Counted from the stretch's first letter, positions 33,157-46,111 are shown. The stretch is 64,000 bases of DNA from Edaphochlamys debaryana (GCA_016858145.1 JAEHOE010000002.1:3224001-3288000); one strand, 5' to 3'. Notes: a model not told the origin generated them from the letters alone. Program-made: numbers and translations.

Positions 33157-36100
33157 ATGCTATCGGCAGCAGCGGGAGCTGCGAGCCTCGCGGGCGGCAT
33201 GCAAATGCTTTCCCACGCCGGATGCCCCCGGCTGGCCCTGGTCCGGACCTTCTTTTCTGGGCTCGGACCTATGCCTCAGCAAACTGAGCCGACTCAGCCG
33301 CCGGCTATCTTCTCGGGCCAGCTGGTCGCGCTGAATCGAGGTGGCCGGGCCCTGCCGCACTTAGCTCGGAACTGGGACGCCCGGACGGTGGATGCCGAGC
33401 TCAGGCAGGTACACCAAATGATCACGACGTCGGAGACAGCCGAGCTCGGACCCACGGCTGTGCAACATTCGCAAGCACAGGTGCGCGTTTTGTGTCAGTG
33501 GCCGGGCATAGCAACAAGCATCTGTTTGGGTTATTGACAGTGAGGTTCGCCTCCTCTCCTCGTCTGCGGGCAGGCCTCGTCCCGGCGCCTTGCCGGTCTC
33601 CACCCGAGCGGCTTACCGCCCCCCTGCCCCCGCCTTCCCCCCGCTCTTCGTCCCCTCGGTGCCGCCGGTGTGATGAACTGTACCCTCAGACGCCGCTCCT
33701 CTCCTTACTTTGGCCCCCCCTCCTCACTTCCCCTCTCTTTCCCCTCCCGCCTCCCTCCCCCCGCCCCCCCCCCCCCCCCCCCCAGAACATGGGTGTGCCA
33801 CTGCCACCCGGCACCACCCGCGCCGCCGCCGCAGCCCTCCTGGAGCAGGCCCTGCCGCCTGCCGTACGACACCTCGCCGTACTGTACGGCGCGCTCGGGT
33901 GCGACGGGGCCGCAGGTTCGGCTCAGTGCCGGCCCAGCAGGGGTGCCAGCGGCAGCCTGCGGGCTCGGCACTAAGGTCGCTGTTAGACATAAGGAGGCTG
34001 TTCAAAACATCTTTGATGGCCAGCTGTTTCCTGTCCTCCAGATCTTCTGCCGTTGCAGGCTTTGAAAGCTGTCGCCGACGAGCCACCCGCCCCCCTCCCG
34101 CCTCCCCTTTCTCCCCCCCCTCCCCAGATACGACGGCCCCCTGCCCCCCACCGCCGCCGCCGCCCGGCAGCTGCTGCGGGAGCGGTCCCAGGCGCTGCCG
34201 CAGCCCCACCCCCTGGACGCGGACCTGGCGCCCGTGGCCCTGGCGCAGGTGGGGAAACAACGGCAGCAAGGGGGGAGGAGGGAGCAAGGGGAGGGGTTGT
34301 AAGCGGATGTGTTTGGGTGGTTCGTGCATGTGCGCTGGACGCGGAAGTGGCGCCCGTGGCCCTAGCACAGGTGTGTGGAGTGGGGAGGGGGCGAGGGGGG
34401 AGCAGGGGGGTGGGGTTGGTGGAGTATGGGAGTTGGGATGACGCATTGAGGCATGGACGATGGACGCGGACCTGGCGCCCGTGCCCCTGGCACAGGTGGT
34501 GGTGGTGGTGGGGGGGGCTATTTGTGTTTTGGGGTCCAATACACGTGCGCTGGGCGCGCTGGGCTGGGCTACTTCGAGCTGCCCCCCCCCCCCTCCTTCC
34601 CTCACCCCCCCCTCCCTTCTCCCTTCAATCCCGCACCCCCCCCCCTCCCTTCTCCTCCCCCACCTCCCCCACAGGTCTACGAGCTCACCAACCGCCTGGG
34701 CTACATCGGGCGCTCGCCCTTCTCCTTTGCCGCTGCGCAGCTCACGGCCGCCTGCCTGCGCACCATACTCACGGACGTGGAGGACGAGGCGAGGCTGAGG
34801 CCGCTGCCCGGGTGGGTAGCTACCCAAGGGAGAAGGGGGGGGGGGGTGAAGGGAGGGGGCAAGAGTGGTGGTTGGGGAGGAGGCAACGGATTGGCGGATG
34901 TTAAGGTCCTCACGGACGTGGAGGACGAGGCACGGCTGTGGCCGCTGCCCGGGTGGGAAGGGTTGGGAGAAAGGGAAGGGTTTGGTGGTCAAGATGAATC
35001 GAATCTGGGATGTGGCGGGTCGTGTCTCGCACCGGTCCGGCACCATCTCACAGCGCCCTCCCCTCCCCTCCCCCCCTCCCCCCCCCCCAGCATGGACTCC
35101 CGTCAGGCGGACCTGATCCAGTACCTGCGCTCGCGGCGTGCGCCCCCGGGGACACGGGGCATGCCCGCCGTGCAGGTGGGGGGGGGGCCGAGGGGTATGG
35201 GGGGTCGTCATTTTGGGACAACCGTATGTCAGTAGCAGTCGACCTAACACACCGAGGGGCGGGGGGCAGATGGGGAGGTGGGGTTTCCTCACCTCGGGGA
35301 AGTGGGGGACGCGTGCTGTGCTGTGCCCTGCCAGCTGCCGTGCCGTGCTGACGCGGCCGGGCTGCGTGCTGTGCGTGCCTTGTGCCCTGCAGGATCTGGA
35401 TCTCGGAGCAAGGGGCGGTGTGAACCGCCTGCAGGCGGCTCGCCACATCTTGCAGGTAGGAGGGACGGGGAGGGGAAGGCGTGGGGGAGGGGTTCAATCA
35501 TCTTGCGTTGCACAGGAGCCCGAGAGCCCAGGGTGGGTGTTAACAAACCCCCAACCCCCCTTGACCCCCCCCCCTCTATGCACACCACCCACCCACCCAC
35601 CCACCCACCCACAGCTTCTCCAAAACCACGAGCTCTCCGCCGCCCCCGCCCCCGGCTCCGAGCCCCTGCGGCGGCTGCGGGCGCTGGGCCTGGCGGGGCC
35701 CGTGCCGCCCAACGTGGGGGAGTGCCTCATGCTGGCGCAGGTGGGACCGTTGGCGGTTGACATTTAAAGGGTGACATGCTGCGGTTGACGGTTGACCATG
35801 GAGGGACCGGGGAACGGAAGTGGAATCAGCAGTAGCTGAGTCAGACGTGAACCCGCCACCCCCCCACCCCCACCCCCCCCCAACCCCCACCCCCCCCAAC
35901 CCCCAACCCCCCGACCCCCCAACCCCCTCCCCCCTCCCCCCTCCCCGCAGGAGCTCACCGACCGCTGCCTCACGCCCAGCCCCGCCATGCGTGCGGCGCT
36001 GGAGGCCGCCGGCTACCCGCCCCCCAGCACCGCGCCGCAGCCCGAGAGCACGGGTGCGTGCCGCGGCGTGCTGTGACGTGGCGTGCGGTGACGTGCTGTG

Positions 36101-38536
36101 CGCCGCCGTCGCGCGGTGCTTTGCTGTGGCGGCTCGCGGGAAGGTGTTTGGCCTCTGGCCTGTCGTGATGCCCTGTGCCCAATACCTCCGTTCGGCCCCC
36201 TGCCACCCCACCCCACCCCATTCCACGCTACGCAGCGCACGCCAAGGCCGTGCTGCGCGTGCTGCGGCGTTCTGACGTGGAGGCAGCCACGCCCGCCACG
36301 CGCCACGGCATAAAGGTTAGGGTGGGGCGGGGCGAGGGGGCAACTGCGTCGCCTACCATCCAAGCCGGTTTTACCCATCGGCTCATTTCTGTTCCTCCGG
36401 TCGTGTACCAGATCTTAATTTCATCCCCCTTCTGCCTCCGTCGCCATATGCATCGACCGACCCTCTCTCCGCCCTTGCTTCCCACCCCCTCTCTCCCCAC
36501 TACAGGCCCCGGCGGACCTCCGCCTCTCGTTGTGCGACGCGTTTCCTCGGCCTTATCCCCTTGTACACCCCACCCCCCTCGCCACCCCCCTTTGCCCCGC
36601 CCGCCTCCTCCTCCCCTCCGCAGGCCCTTGCGGACCTCCGGCGGCGGCCGCTGGCGGCGCCCCACGCAGCGGTGGCGGCGGCGGTGGCGGGCGCTCCGTC
36701 GGGAGCTGGGGCGGCGGGGCTGGCGCTGGGGCCCTGCCCCAGCCACCTGGAGGTGCAGGTGGGGCACACCTTGAGTGACCCAAGGGTCAGGGTGGGGCGT
36801 GTGGCGTTGCGGTCCACACCCTAGCTCACCCTAGCGGCTCATGCTAGTACGTTGGTGTGACCCGGACTGCCGGAGGTGGGAGAATGGGACCACGCCTCGG
36901 CGTTAGTGCCTGGAGGTGCAGGTGGGGCACAAGGGGTCGTACCCGGGACCTACCCGCCCTCTTGACATGTGCCCACCACTGTACTCACGTACTTGACATG
37001 TCCCGTCTCTGCGTGGTACGTGCACATGCGCAATTCACATGTCCTGTTATCAAGGAAACCGAGCCATGGAACGCAGGCTACGCAGCCGTGGGCTCAGGCT
37101 GAACTGCAGCTCCACCAACGCCGCCTGCCGCCTGCCCAACCCCCGTCGTGTCGTGCCTTCGCCCCCACACCTCAGGTGGCTGCCTCGGATCAGCCCATGT
37201 CGGAGGCCATCATGACCCGCCTGATCGACCTGGTGGGTGATGATGGGAACGGGGTGAAAGGGGGCAAGACAGGACGAGGAGGAGGGGAGGAGTCACAGGG
37301 TACGGCGGTCATGACCCGCCTGGTTGACCTGGTGGGTGGGTGGAGGGGGAGGACAGGAGGACGAGAGGAAATGGGAGAAGGGCGGGGTGAGAGCGAGGGG
37401 GAGGAGGGAGGGGGGGAGGGATGGCTTTGTGCGTCGCTGAGCGAGGCTGAAAAGCTGACGGGGATGGGGCGCGGGGCTACCTTCAGCCGCCTGCACCCAC
37501 CAAAGCCCATCTGCCCCCCCCCCGCCCACCCTCATCCCCTCAGGGCTGGAGCGGACCCATGCCCGCGACCCACGGGGCTGCGGTGGCGCTGGAGGACCTG
37601 CTCGTCCAGTCCCGTACGGCAGCCGCCGCGCTGATGGCGGCCGCCGCCGCCGCCAACGCTAACGGTCAACGGCCAAACATCGTCGCCTCGGTGCCGCCGC
37701 CCTCCTCGGGCCCGCCCTCCAGCTCCTCGTCTTCTTCCCACCACCACGCCCATCCCCACGAGCAGAACGGTGCACCTTCGGCCAGCTCCTCATCTGGATC
37801 CAGCAGTACGATCACCACGGGCCGTACATCCGTACCGCCGTACCGCCACTCGGGCAACGGGGTATCCATGCCTGGGGCCTCGCAGCACAGCCCCTACTAC
37901 AACCAGTACGACAGCCGCGCTTCCATGCAGCAGGGCCCCGTACAGCACATGATCTCGCGGCTTGGATCCAGCCCCGAGGAGGCCCTGGTCAAGATCCAGA
38001 TCCGGGGCATGTTCCCGGGCGCCGTGTCCGAATGGTAAGATCCGATACCAATCTGCTGTACGCATCAGCCCCCACCATCTCCCGCTACCAAACCTTCGGG
38101 GGCTCCGAGGTCCAGACGTGCGCATGAACCGGCCTGGCTACCCAGCTCTGTCATCTGAGCTTTCCGGACCCCTCCCCCGTCTCAACTCCCCCTTCTCGCA
38201 GGTACCTCCCCTCCATGTGCCGAGAGGAGGCGGAGCACCTGCTGGCCTGCCTTGTGGCGGCGCGGAGGGCGGTGCTGGAGCAGGTGGGATGGGTGGGGTG
38301 GGGGACCCAAACGGGATCGAGGGAGGAGGAGGGCCCTCACGCGTACAGCTAGATGCCCTCCAAAAGACCTCTCACAACCCCCCACATCCCGCTCCGTTAC
38401 GAACATCCCCTACCGCCCCGCCCCCGCCCCCCCCCTGCAGGTGCGCCACGGCGAGGGCTACGATGCGGCGGTGGAGCGCTGGGGCAGCGCGGAGGCGGAG
38501 GGGGACTGGTGGGGCAGCGAGTGGCTCTGGCACTGA
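33157..38536 (+). CDS. Unrecognised 670-aa protein, probably mitochondrial
   Basis: Fourteen exons join with exact phase: 33157-33480, 33786-33898, 34128-34248, 34675-34811, 35091-35175, 35393-35455, 35615-35740, 35951-36053, 36236-36315, 36624-36758, 37176-37232, 37544-38034, 38202-38283 and 38441-38536. I do not recognise the family. The N-terminus (about 40 aa: Ala, Leu, Ser, Arg, His-rich, acid-free, e.g. AGCPRLALVRTFFSGLG) suggests organelle import. The middle is alpha-helical with Leu/Ala/Arg (YELTNRLGYIGRSPFSFAAA, LTACLR-like, LRSRRAPPGTRG). Residues about 480-590 are Ser/His/Gln-rich and disordered. The C-terminus is compact, with WYLPSMCREEAEHLLACL and EWLWH at the stop. There are no membrane segments. 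Its neighbour is a mitoribosomal protein gene, so an organelle translation or assembly role is possible but unproven. Several exon ends have near-copies in the following intron. Confidence 0.62.
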
Positions 38537-40506
38537 GGCCCCCATGGGTCCCCGTCTCCACCCCCGACTTCGGAAGGGAGGTGGAGTGGGGCGGGTCCAG
38601 GGAGGACTGGGGAGGGTGGGGGCCGCCGCCCCGGCATCGAGGGGGGGGGGCAGCGAGTGGCTCTGGCACTGGGGGAGCGGCGCTCGGGGGGCACTGAGGA
38701 GGGCCGGCGCCTCCCCGTGTCCGTCCTCTTGGGGAGGGGGGAGATGGAGTGGAACCGGGGAACGGCGGGGCTTTAGAGCCTGGCGGCCCACGCGGCCCTG
38801 GCGACATGGCGTGGACAGGTTGACGCTAGCGGACACGTGTGCTAGTGTTGAGGGGCTGATCGCGTGAGGCGAGCGAGGAGACACGCACTCGCGCATGATG
38901 GGAGCCTACGCCATGGAACCCGCTGAGACGAACCCAGTGGGGCGACGACGGTGTGTCAGGGTGTGCTGGTAGTACCGGTAGAAGCCGACGCTACGCAGGC
39001 ATGTGTGCTGAAGCGGTGGGCGGGGGGCCGTGGACACGGGTTACAGCCCGAAGAAGAGGAGGCTGCATGGTGGCGGGGCCCGTCACGGGGTGCTGCTAAT
39101 CAATAAGTTGCGTCCTGGCGGGGGACCAACGTACTGGCAACGTGCAACGACCGTGATGATTTTGCAGCTGGGGCTGAGCCTCGCCAGTCGTGCTTACCGT
39201 AGGCTGGGATTGCACTTTTCTGGCCTTGCTGATGTTTTTGACGATGACTAGCACGGTGCAGCACGGTGGTTGGGGTCGGGGAGTTTGCAGGGGTTCAGCA
39301 CTGCAGTGAACGCATTGATAACGCTGTGAGGTTTGTCACCGACCAGTGGCACCCCACGGTAGCTGCCACTGGGAGGAATGAGAAACGGCAAAAGACGAGG
39401 AGCTGCCACTGGGAAGATTCTCTTTTTGCATGTGCTGCTTCATTGCTTGACTTTTCTAGTCGGAACGACGTCGGAGCCGCAGTTCCGACTTCTGACAACC
39501 CAGCACATGTCGTCTCCTTCCCAAGCGGGGCAAGCCCTGATGGGGGGCACATGGGGCGAGCCCAGACTGCCCAGACTGTTTCTTGGTGCACATGCATGCT
39601 GGCTGCTGTGCGCTTGAGCACGCGAGGGCGATAGCTAGCGACGCCCTGCGATGGGAAGGTTGGGACGGTTTGCGATGAAGCCACCCGCATCTCCTCCGCA
39701 TGGGCGCCCACACGGCGGGCTCACCCGGCTGACGGCCAGCTCCAGGGTGGCCCCCAGGTAGCGGTTATCTACGTAGCGGTTATCTCCTCCGGGGATGGGC
39801 AATACGGGATATCCTGGGGGTGAGCGGAGGGAGGGGCCCGTACCGGTATTGCCCGAGCTGAGCCGAGAGGGGTGGCGACCCCCTATAGTAGTGGTTCAAC
39901 GACCAACAGTTGGCTGTTGCAAGGGTGGTGCTGGTATGGGAGGGCCATACCCAGTAGGTGGCGCTACACGCTTAACCTCTCTCAGCCTCGGCTTGGAGCT
40001 GGTTCCTATTGTACATATCGCATCCTGAGCCGAGGGCTGGCACCGAGGGTCGTCACCGAGGGCCGGACCACTTGGGCATGCAACCGAGGGAGAGATAGAG
40101 GGGAAGGGAACACGAGATGAGGGGAGCATCCAACCCATATTTGTCCCGGACGGCTTGTGCAGAATGAAGCTGAAGAGCGGGGTATACGTCAGGGTGTCCA
40201 ATAGGGGGCCCAATGACCCCCGGGTCGTGGTTCACAGAGGACGTCGCATATCGGTGATACGCCAACCAAGCCCAAGTACGTCGCTTTATCCATTTCGCGG
40301 AGCTGTTCGCCGATGTTCACAAGAGTGCGCTCGCCCCAATCCCGCCTATGAAATTCTGCTTGCTCATTAGCAGCTATACAATCTGATCATGCACGCAGAT
40401 GCCAAAGCCATTCAACCGCTTGCAAAGCGTCGCCCAACGCAAGTTTGAGGTACACACAAGGCCGCGCTCTTGAATAGCTCTATACAGCCTTGATTTGCGT
40501 ATTGAA
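38537..40506. other. Intergenic region of about 2 kb
   Basis: No exon chain, RNA gene or transposon end recognised. A near-copy of the last coding codons (ggggcagcgagtggctctgg) recurs in the 3' flank at about 38650. A short direct repeat of tagcggttatct occurs near 39770. Confidence 0.45.
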
Positions 40507-43500
40507 ATGGAAGCGAGCAGGCGCGTGCTTGCGCCTCGTGCGCGTGCACTGGTGGTTGTTCTGCTGGGCCTCTTGGAGCTCCTCTCCGTGACCTGTAAGC
40601 CAGGTGAGGAACCGCTTCGTAGACAAGCCCACCGAGTACGCACTCACGTCAAGACGGGGCCTGGGGGACTTGATGTATGGATCGGCGCGAACTCACCTGG
40701 CGCTGTCGAACCGGACTAGTAATTGGCTCTGAGCGTTGCTTATACATTATGGAACGTGGCTGGCTGTCTAACTGACGAGGAGCCTAGGCCCCGCCCCAGG
40801 CCGCAGCCACGGGGGTGCGTGCGTGCCGGCGACTGGTTGAGTTCGGGGGTCGTCTTCTGCGCCATTATTCCTACCTTGCCCCATCTCGCCCCTCCGCTTC
40901 TCCCCGCCGCCCCCGCCCGCCTGCCCCCGGCCACCCACCTACCGGCGGCACAGATGCCATACGGATCGCCATGCCGCCTCCTCGCCGGCGGCCGCCTCCC
41001 TTGCGGAAGCTGCGTACGCCGCCGAGTAAAGCCCAAGCAATAGACCACGTTCCCGGTAGGCCCTTCATTCCGTCGTCTCCTTGCCAAACCGCAAAGACTA
41101 CAAAGACACGGCGAAGTAATAGATAGAGCTGGCGGCAGCGTGACGAACGCGCTCTCACGGTGCCACATTCACGTGCGTGTGACAAGTACAGTAATTCATG
41201 AACCATAACCTGACCGAACTGGCTCTGGGGGACTGAACGTGCTCGGAAGGACCTCACTCGCGCTGTGCACGCACATGATGTCCACAGATGGGGACTGTGT
41301 GGTCCCCGCTTCGTGGTGCGCTGGGGAAAGCCAGAGCGTCAGAGCAGTCGATTGTGGAGACGGAGATGGCAAACCGGTGCGTGCGTCATAAGTTATTTGT
41401 TAGATGCCCATCTTGTACTGCGTAGTACAAATTAGTGGTCGTTGTGTCACCCGCTCGCCGTACACCGCTTGACTTGCAGGACTATGTCTGCAGCGATGTG
41501 AGCAACCCCGCCGCTCGGGGTGCCATCGTCAGCTCCCGGGGCTGCAGCGCCGCTGACGTGGCCACTGGCTGGCCGAATGCGCCAGTGGGCCTCTGCCCGG
41601 CCGTGTGGTCAAGGAAGCCTCCGCCAGGTCAGCATGGGATGGGCGGGGTGACGCTTTATCCCGCAGGGTGGATGGCACCATGACACCATCCCAGTGCCCT
41701 CGGCGCACGGCTGTAATATTGCACGCATTCGTCTACGTTGTTGCAACAGAAGCTCCAGCGCGACCACCCCCACCACTTCCTGTGCGTTCATTTGTGGGAC
41801 GTCTTCTCTTCTACTCCACTGATAGCACCTCGTCTTACGCACTGGTGAGGCCCATGCTGTCATCACGGCCCTCAATTGCATTACTACTTCTGATTGGTTC
41901 AAGAAAGAGCACTGAAGGAATCTTCATAGCGCAGGACGTCAAGTCTGGCAGTGACAATGGGCCACTACTGGTCCTCTTGGAGGCAGGGAGCTCGACCAAC
42001 GCGCGTACACTCATACGAATGAGGGCAGCAAAACCAGGGGACGTTGTCAATGTGACGTGCGCCTTCGGGACCTTGACACCAGCAGGCGGCGTCTCTGATA
42101 ACGGTGCAGCTACGGTGCAGTGCGTGAATGTAACGAGCGTGAGAGTCTTGTCGCCTAGCCTTGATGGACAGACGACGCCCCAGGTGCGCCGGGTCTGGTG
42201 TTTGGCTGATGATCCTGATCTTTAATGTGTGCGGGGGGGGAGGAGGGGCATAACGTGCGGGTCACAAACCCGTCCAGGTTGTCAACGGCTCGATCACATT
42301 GTTGGCGGGCACCATCATGCTCGATTGCCAAGATGAAGAGACGCTCGTGTCCAGCTTCAGAGTGAGTTCCCTTCACTTCTCCCCTACCTTCTCCATTTTT
42401 TGCAAGTCAAACTTGCGTACTATGTCCCCCTGTAATTCTTACATGCGGATCTTGCTCCGCAGGATGCTGATAACGCGGTTAACACGTACAACAGTTACTT
42501 CCGTGACTGTTCCTTCCAAAAATTTGGAACTACTCTGTACGACTATGCTCCTGTGATACTGGACTGCAAAAGAATCGCAGCAAGCTACTGCAGCCCGTTG
42601 GAGTTTGGAGCGCTTGCAAAGAATAGCCTCATCAGCAAAGCTGGCCAGCCTGGGAAGGACGGCGGCAGCCGAACACTGCCGCCGGGCTCCCTGGTCTTGC
42701 AGTTCCTACCCAGAAACGGCACGGGGGAGCATGGCTGTACCTGGGAAGGCAACGCCTTTGACGGGCAAGCCTTCGTACGGCAAATTGGTGCTGCCGTTGG
42801 AGCACATGTGAGTCTTGCATTACTTGCATTCTATCCTATCCTCTGGCCGTGTTATTATTTGTTTGAAGTTCTCCAAAAACGCGCGCAGGAGCTACTCCAC
42901 CTTTTGGGGCTTGCGCACTCTGGATCTGGAAGGCCGGGTGCCCAAGGGATTGAAAATTATAAGGACATGTCCAGTGTCATGGGCTGCAGACGGTGCTACC
43001 AAGACGAAAGCGGGGAGGAGGTTTGCACGACATGTGAAGCAAGCAGCATGGTGTGCCCCAATGCACCCCAAATGTTTTATCTCGGCTGGTCCCAGCCCAT
43101 TGACGGTGGAAATCTTGACGGAACGAGCTTGGCGGCAGGGCAGACAGTCGGGTTCTGGGTAAGCTGCTGGAGTAGCTGCAAGGGATGGAGTAGATGGAGT
43201 CCAGGCCAATCAACGGGCCAGGTAGGTCAACGTGATAAGCTCACTAGTCGCCCAACCTGTTGTTCGCCCACGTAGCTGCCTGCTCAACATACTACCCGCA
43301 AGGGCCTGATTCGCATACGCCCTACATGGCTCGGAGACCCGCCCCTGCTTAATCTGTATATTTCGTACCGAGTCCGCAACCCCGACCATGACGGAACACT
43401 AGGAGACACTGATCTTGATCGGGAGCTCGATGGCCGGGTGAGTGCTTGCATAATATGGGCGGAAGCTAGCTAGCACGGGAGCCATACTTCATCAGTTGCG

Positions 43501-45582
43501 GAAAGGGAGCCCCCAATGACAAGTGACCTGACGTGAATTCAGTGGGTGTATGTTGTCGTTACATGCCTTGCTCATCAGATCCTGCTTCATCAGATCCTGG
43601 ACGTCGAAGACGTGCGCTACAGGGGACCTGGCTCCGTACACGGCTACACAGAGCTGCTTACGAATTACTTGCTTCAGCCCCACACGGACAGTGTTGTGCA
43701 GGAGTACCAGCTTCACGTCTTTGCTGGTGGGTTGCCTTTTATTTGCTCGCTCGGACGACTCGGGCTCTGCACCTACTGCAACTCTATTTGCCGCTCCTTG
43801 CCGACCATGTATGCCACAGGGGACACGAGCGAAGACGACCTCAGTGTTTGGGTTTCTATTTGCCGAATCCGTGACGACAGAAGCGGGAGCCGTTGCCAAG
43901 CCGTGGCGCCACAATACCCCCCCGACCCGCCACAGATACCACCACGGTCCCCGCCGCAAAGGCCGCCTTCAGTACCGCTTCCTCCTAGCCCTCCGCCGCA
44001 ACCCTTACCTCCCCCTGTGCCTCCACCTTCCCAACCACCCCAGCCTCCGTCTAGGCCACCGCCTCTGCCTCCACTCCTACCCCCACCTGCGCCTCCACCC
44101 CTTCTACCCCTTCCTCCGCCTCTACTACCTCCGCCGCCTCCACCTCCACCGCCGCCTCCACATGCACCTGCACCTCCGCCGCCTCCACCTCCTCTACCTC
44201 CTCCCGCTCACCCTCCTCCTGCGCGTCCCTCCGCTCCTCACCCTCCGCCTCCACCACCGCCTCCGCCTCCGCCTCCCCCGCACCCTCCACATCCATTCCT
44301 ACCTCTACCGCCTGACCCTCCGCCCCCGCCTCCGCCCCCGCCTCCGCCCCCACCCCCGCCTCCGCCTACTCCGCCCGAATTTCCGCCCCCGCCTCCGCCT
44401 CCACCTCCACCACCAATCGGTAAGCGTGATGACCTAACATGTTGTTGTCTTGTACAAGCAATCAACAAGCTTACCTTCCTGTTCGCCCACACCCAGCAGA
44501 CGGCTCGTGCCAGGACGAGTGGCCCGATTGTGTCTCCTGGGCTACCCAGGGCTACTGCAAGCCGGAGTACCTATCGAACAACCGCTCCGTGCGCTATGCT
44601 GTGTGCCCCAAGTCGTGCAACAGCTGCATAGGTAGGTAGATGTATGCGTGGCGTGGACATGTACGGGGCATGCGCATAAGGCCTCCGTTCCGCTTGGTAT
44701 GCAATGTAAGGCTACCGTTCTCCTCCGTCCTAAAAGGCAGCAGGCCAGGAGCCTCACTTGCCCTGCCCGCAGGGTACGCAGGGCGGGGAGCGAGCCTTGT
44801 CTCATCAACTTTTTGTGTGGTTTTCTGCCTGTACGTAGCATGCCCGCAGTTTACTGGCTACACATTTTATAGACACTGGTCAAGCGTTATAGCCGGCTGC
44901 TTACTGGTAAGCGATGAGGTACACATTGCACTTATATATACCTTTTCTGAGTTGAACTCTCGCTTCTCCATTCTGCTACAGCGTTATAATCGGTCAGCGG
45001 CTTCCGCGAAGGACAGTTGTGACTACACGCTAGATTGCAACTCTTTCAGCATAGACGATAACAAGATCTGCACAATTTCGTCTGTGGACAAGGCTGTCCT
45101 CGAACCCCTTATAACAGATGACCCGTGTGCGGGCGTGTATCTGAGAAATGGTGCGTGGTGGGCGCGAGCATATATGCTAAGCATGTATACATCCCCTTGT
45201 GAAGTGTTTGCGCCCATTGCCCCATCCAACAGAATTGCTGACGTGCTCAGACATTCCAAAGTCAAACTTTGAGTATTGGGGCAACGTCGACGCCTGCCCT
45301 AACTGGTGTAAACCTGGTGGCAGCTACACATGGTCCTGTCAAGATTGCAAAGGCCTGGCATCGGAGACTGGCAGCAGCTGCATGCTCAGCTGCAATTGCA
45401 AGAGGGTAGACGGGAGTCTTGTTGCCACAGAGCTGGACGTTTCACGTTGCAAGGATAGCCTGTTTGACGTCCTGATCTCGAACAACAATGGAAACCTATA
45501 CTGCCAAGGTATGTCGCTAAGCTGGCTGGGCCGGTACACGAAGAGTGCGTGCTCCAACTTTACGCCATCCTTGTGTATGTGA
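40507..45582 (+). CDS. Peptidase M11 (gametolysin-type) zinc metalloprotease with Pro-rich, ShKT and cyanovirin-like C-terminus
   Basis: Secreted matrix metalloprotease of the family that degrades algal cell walls. Exons: 40507-40603, 41480-41627, 41750-42183 (possibly with a 90-bp in-frame intron at 41845-41934), 42278-42361, 42463-42807, 42889-43158, 43276-43437, 43579-44419, 44500-44631, 44839-44906, 44982-45150 and 45233-45582. The N-terminus has a signal peptide (LVVVLLGLLELLSV). The zinc site HELLHLLGLAHS (HExxHxxGxxH) is created across the 42807/42889 junction. YKDMSSVMGC and CPNAPQMFYLGWS are M11 hallmarks. A Pro-rich spacer of about 160 aa follows, then an ShKT cysteine module (CQDEWPDCVSWATQGYCK, CPKSCNSC) and a CVNH-like segment (CNCKRVDG, LISNNNGNLYC). 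The phase from exon 1 to exon 2 does not match, so a small exon there was probably missed. The stop may instead be reached after one more splice (gtatgt at 45509). Confidence 0.85.
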
Positions 45583-45640
45583 ACTCGCTCGTGTGCAGAG
45601 ACTTAGGGACAAGGATTACAAGGATCTCAGGATCTAAGGA

Positions 45641-45645
45641 TGTAA
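45641..45645 (+). terminator. TGTAA poly(A) signal of the M11 protease gene
   Basis: TGTAA lies 59 nt after the M11 stop codon, at the usual chlorophyte spacing. Confidence 0.6.
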
Positions 45646-45789
45646 GCAAGTAAGCCAGGATAGATTGAGTGGGTTGGGTTTATTGTTATCATTATTGTGC
45701 GTGAGCGAGGCTTGTTGTTCCGTCCTTAAGGGGGTAGTTAAACGTGGGCTTGAGTGCAAGACGACCACAACCGCAGCACTAGCAGCGCC

Positions 45790-46111
45790 CTATGCCAGCC
45801 AAACTGGGGGACTGCCACTTTACGTGCCGGGACGCGGCCGGGCCGAGTGTCCCGGCCCGGGCGGGGGGGTAACGACCCGGGGTCAACGACGTCGCTGGGG
45901 GGGTGCCGAGGTCGCGCGACAAAGTCGCGTGTTTCGATATCCCCTCAACAACATCTGTTAGCGCATTGCGTAAACACGCATTTGCGCATAAGAGCGAGCC
46001 GTTTGGGCGCAGTCTGGGTGTGCTCGGGGTGGGGGCCAGGTGGCCGACGAGGGTACGACGAGGGTAGTCAACCCCGCCAAGCGGGGGGTGACCCCAATTT
46101 GGCTGCTATAG
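45790..46111. mobile_element. About 320-bp inverted-repeat element
   Basis: Left end cctatgccagccaaactggg and right end (46091-46111) ccccaatttggctgctatagg are imperfect inverted repeats of about 21 bp. The inner part contains taacgacccgg and tagtcaaccccg motifs. The same left end recurs at 50039, followed by related taacgaccc sequence, so this is a repeated family. No ORF is supported. Confidence 0.68.

Noticed and set aside
39266..40370. Frames of 70-140 codons between 39.2 and 40.4 kb
   Set aside because: Composition is not coding-like, there is no homology I recognise, and stop-free runs are expected at this GC content.
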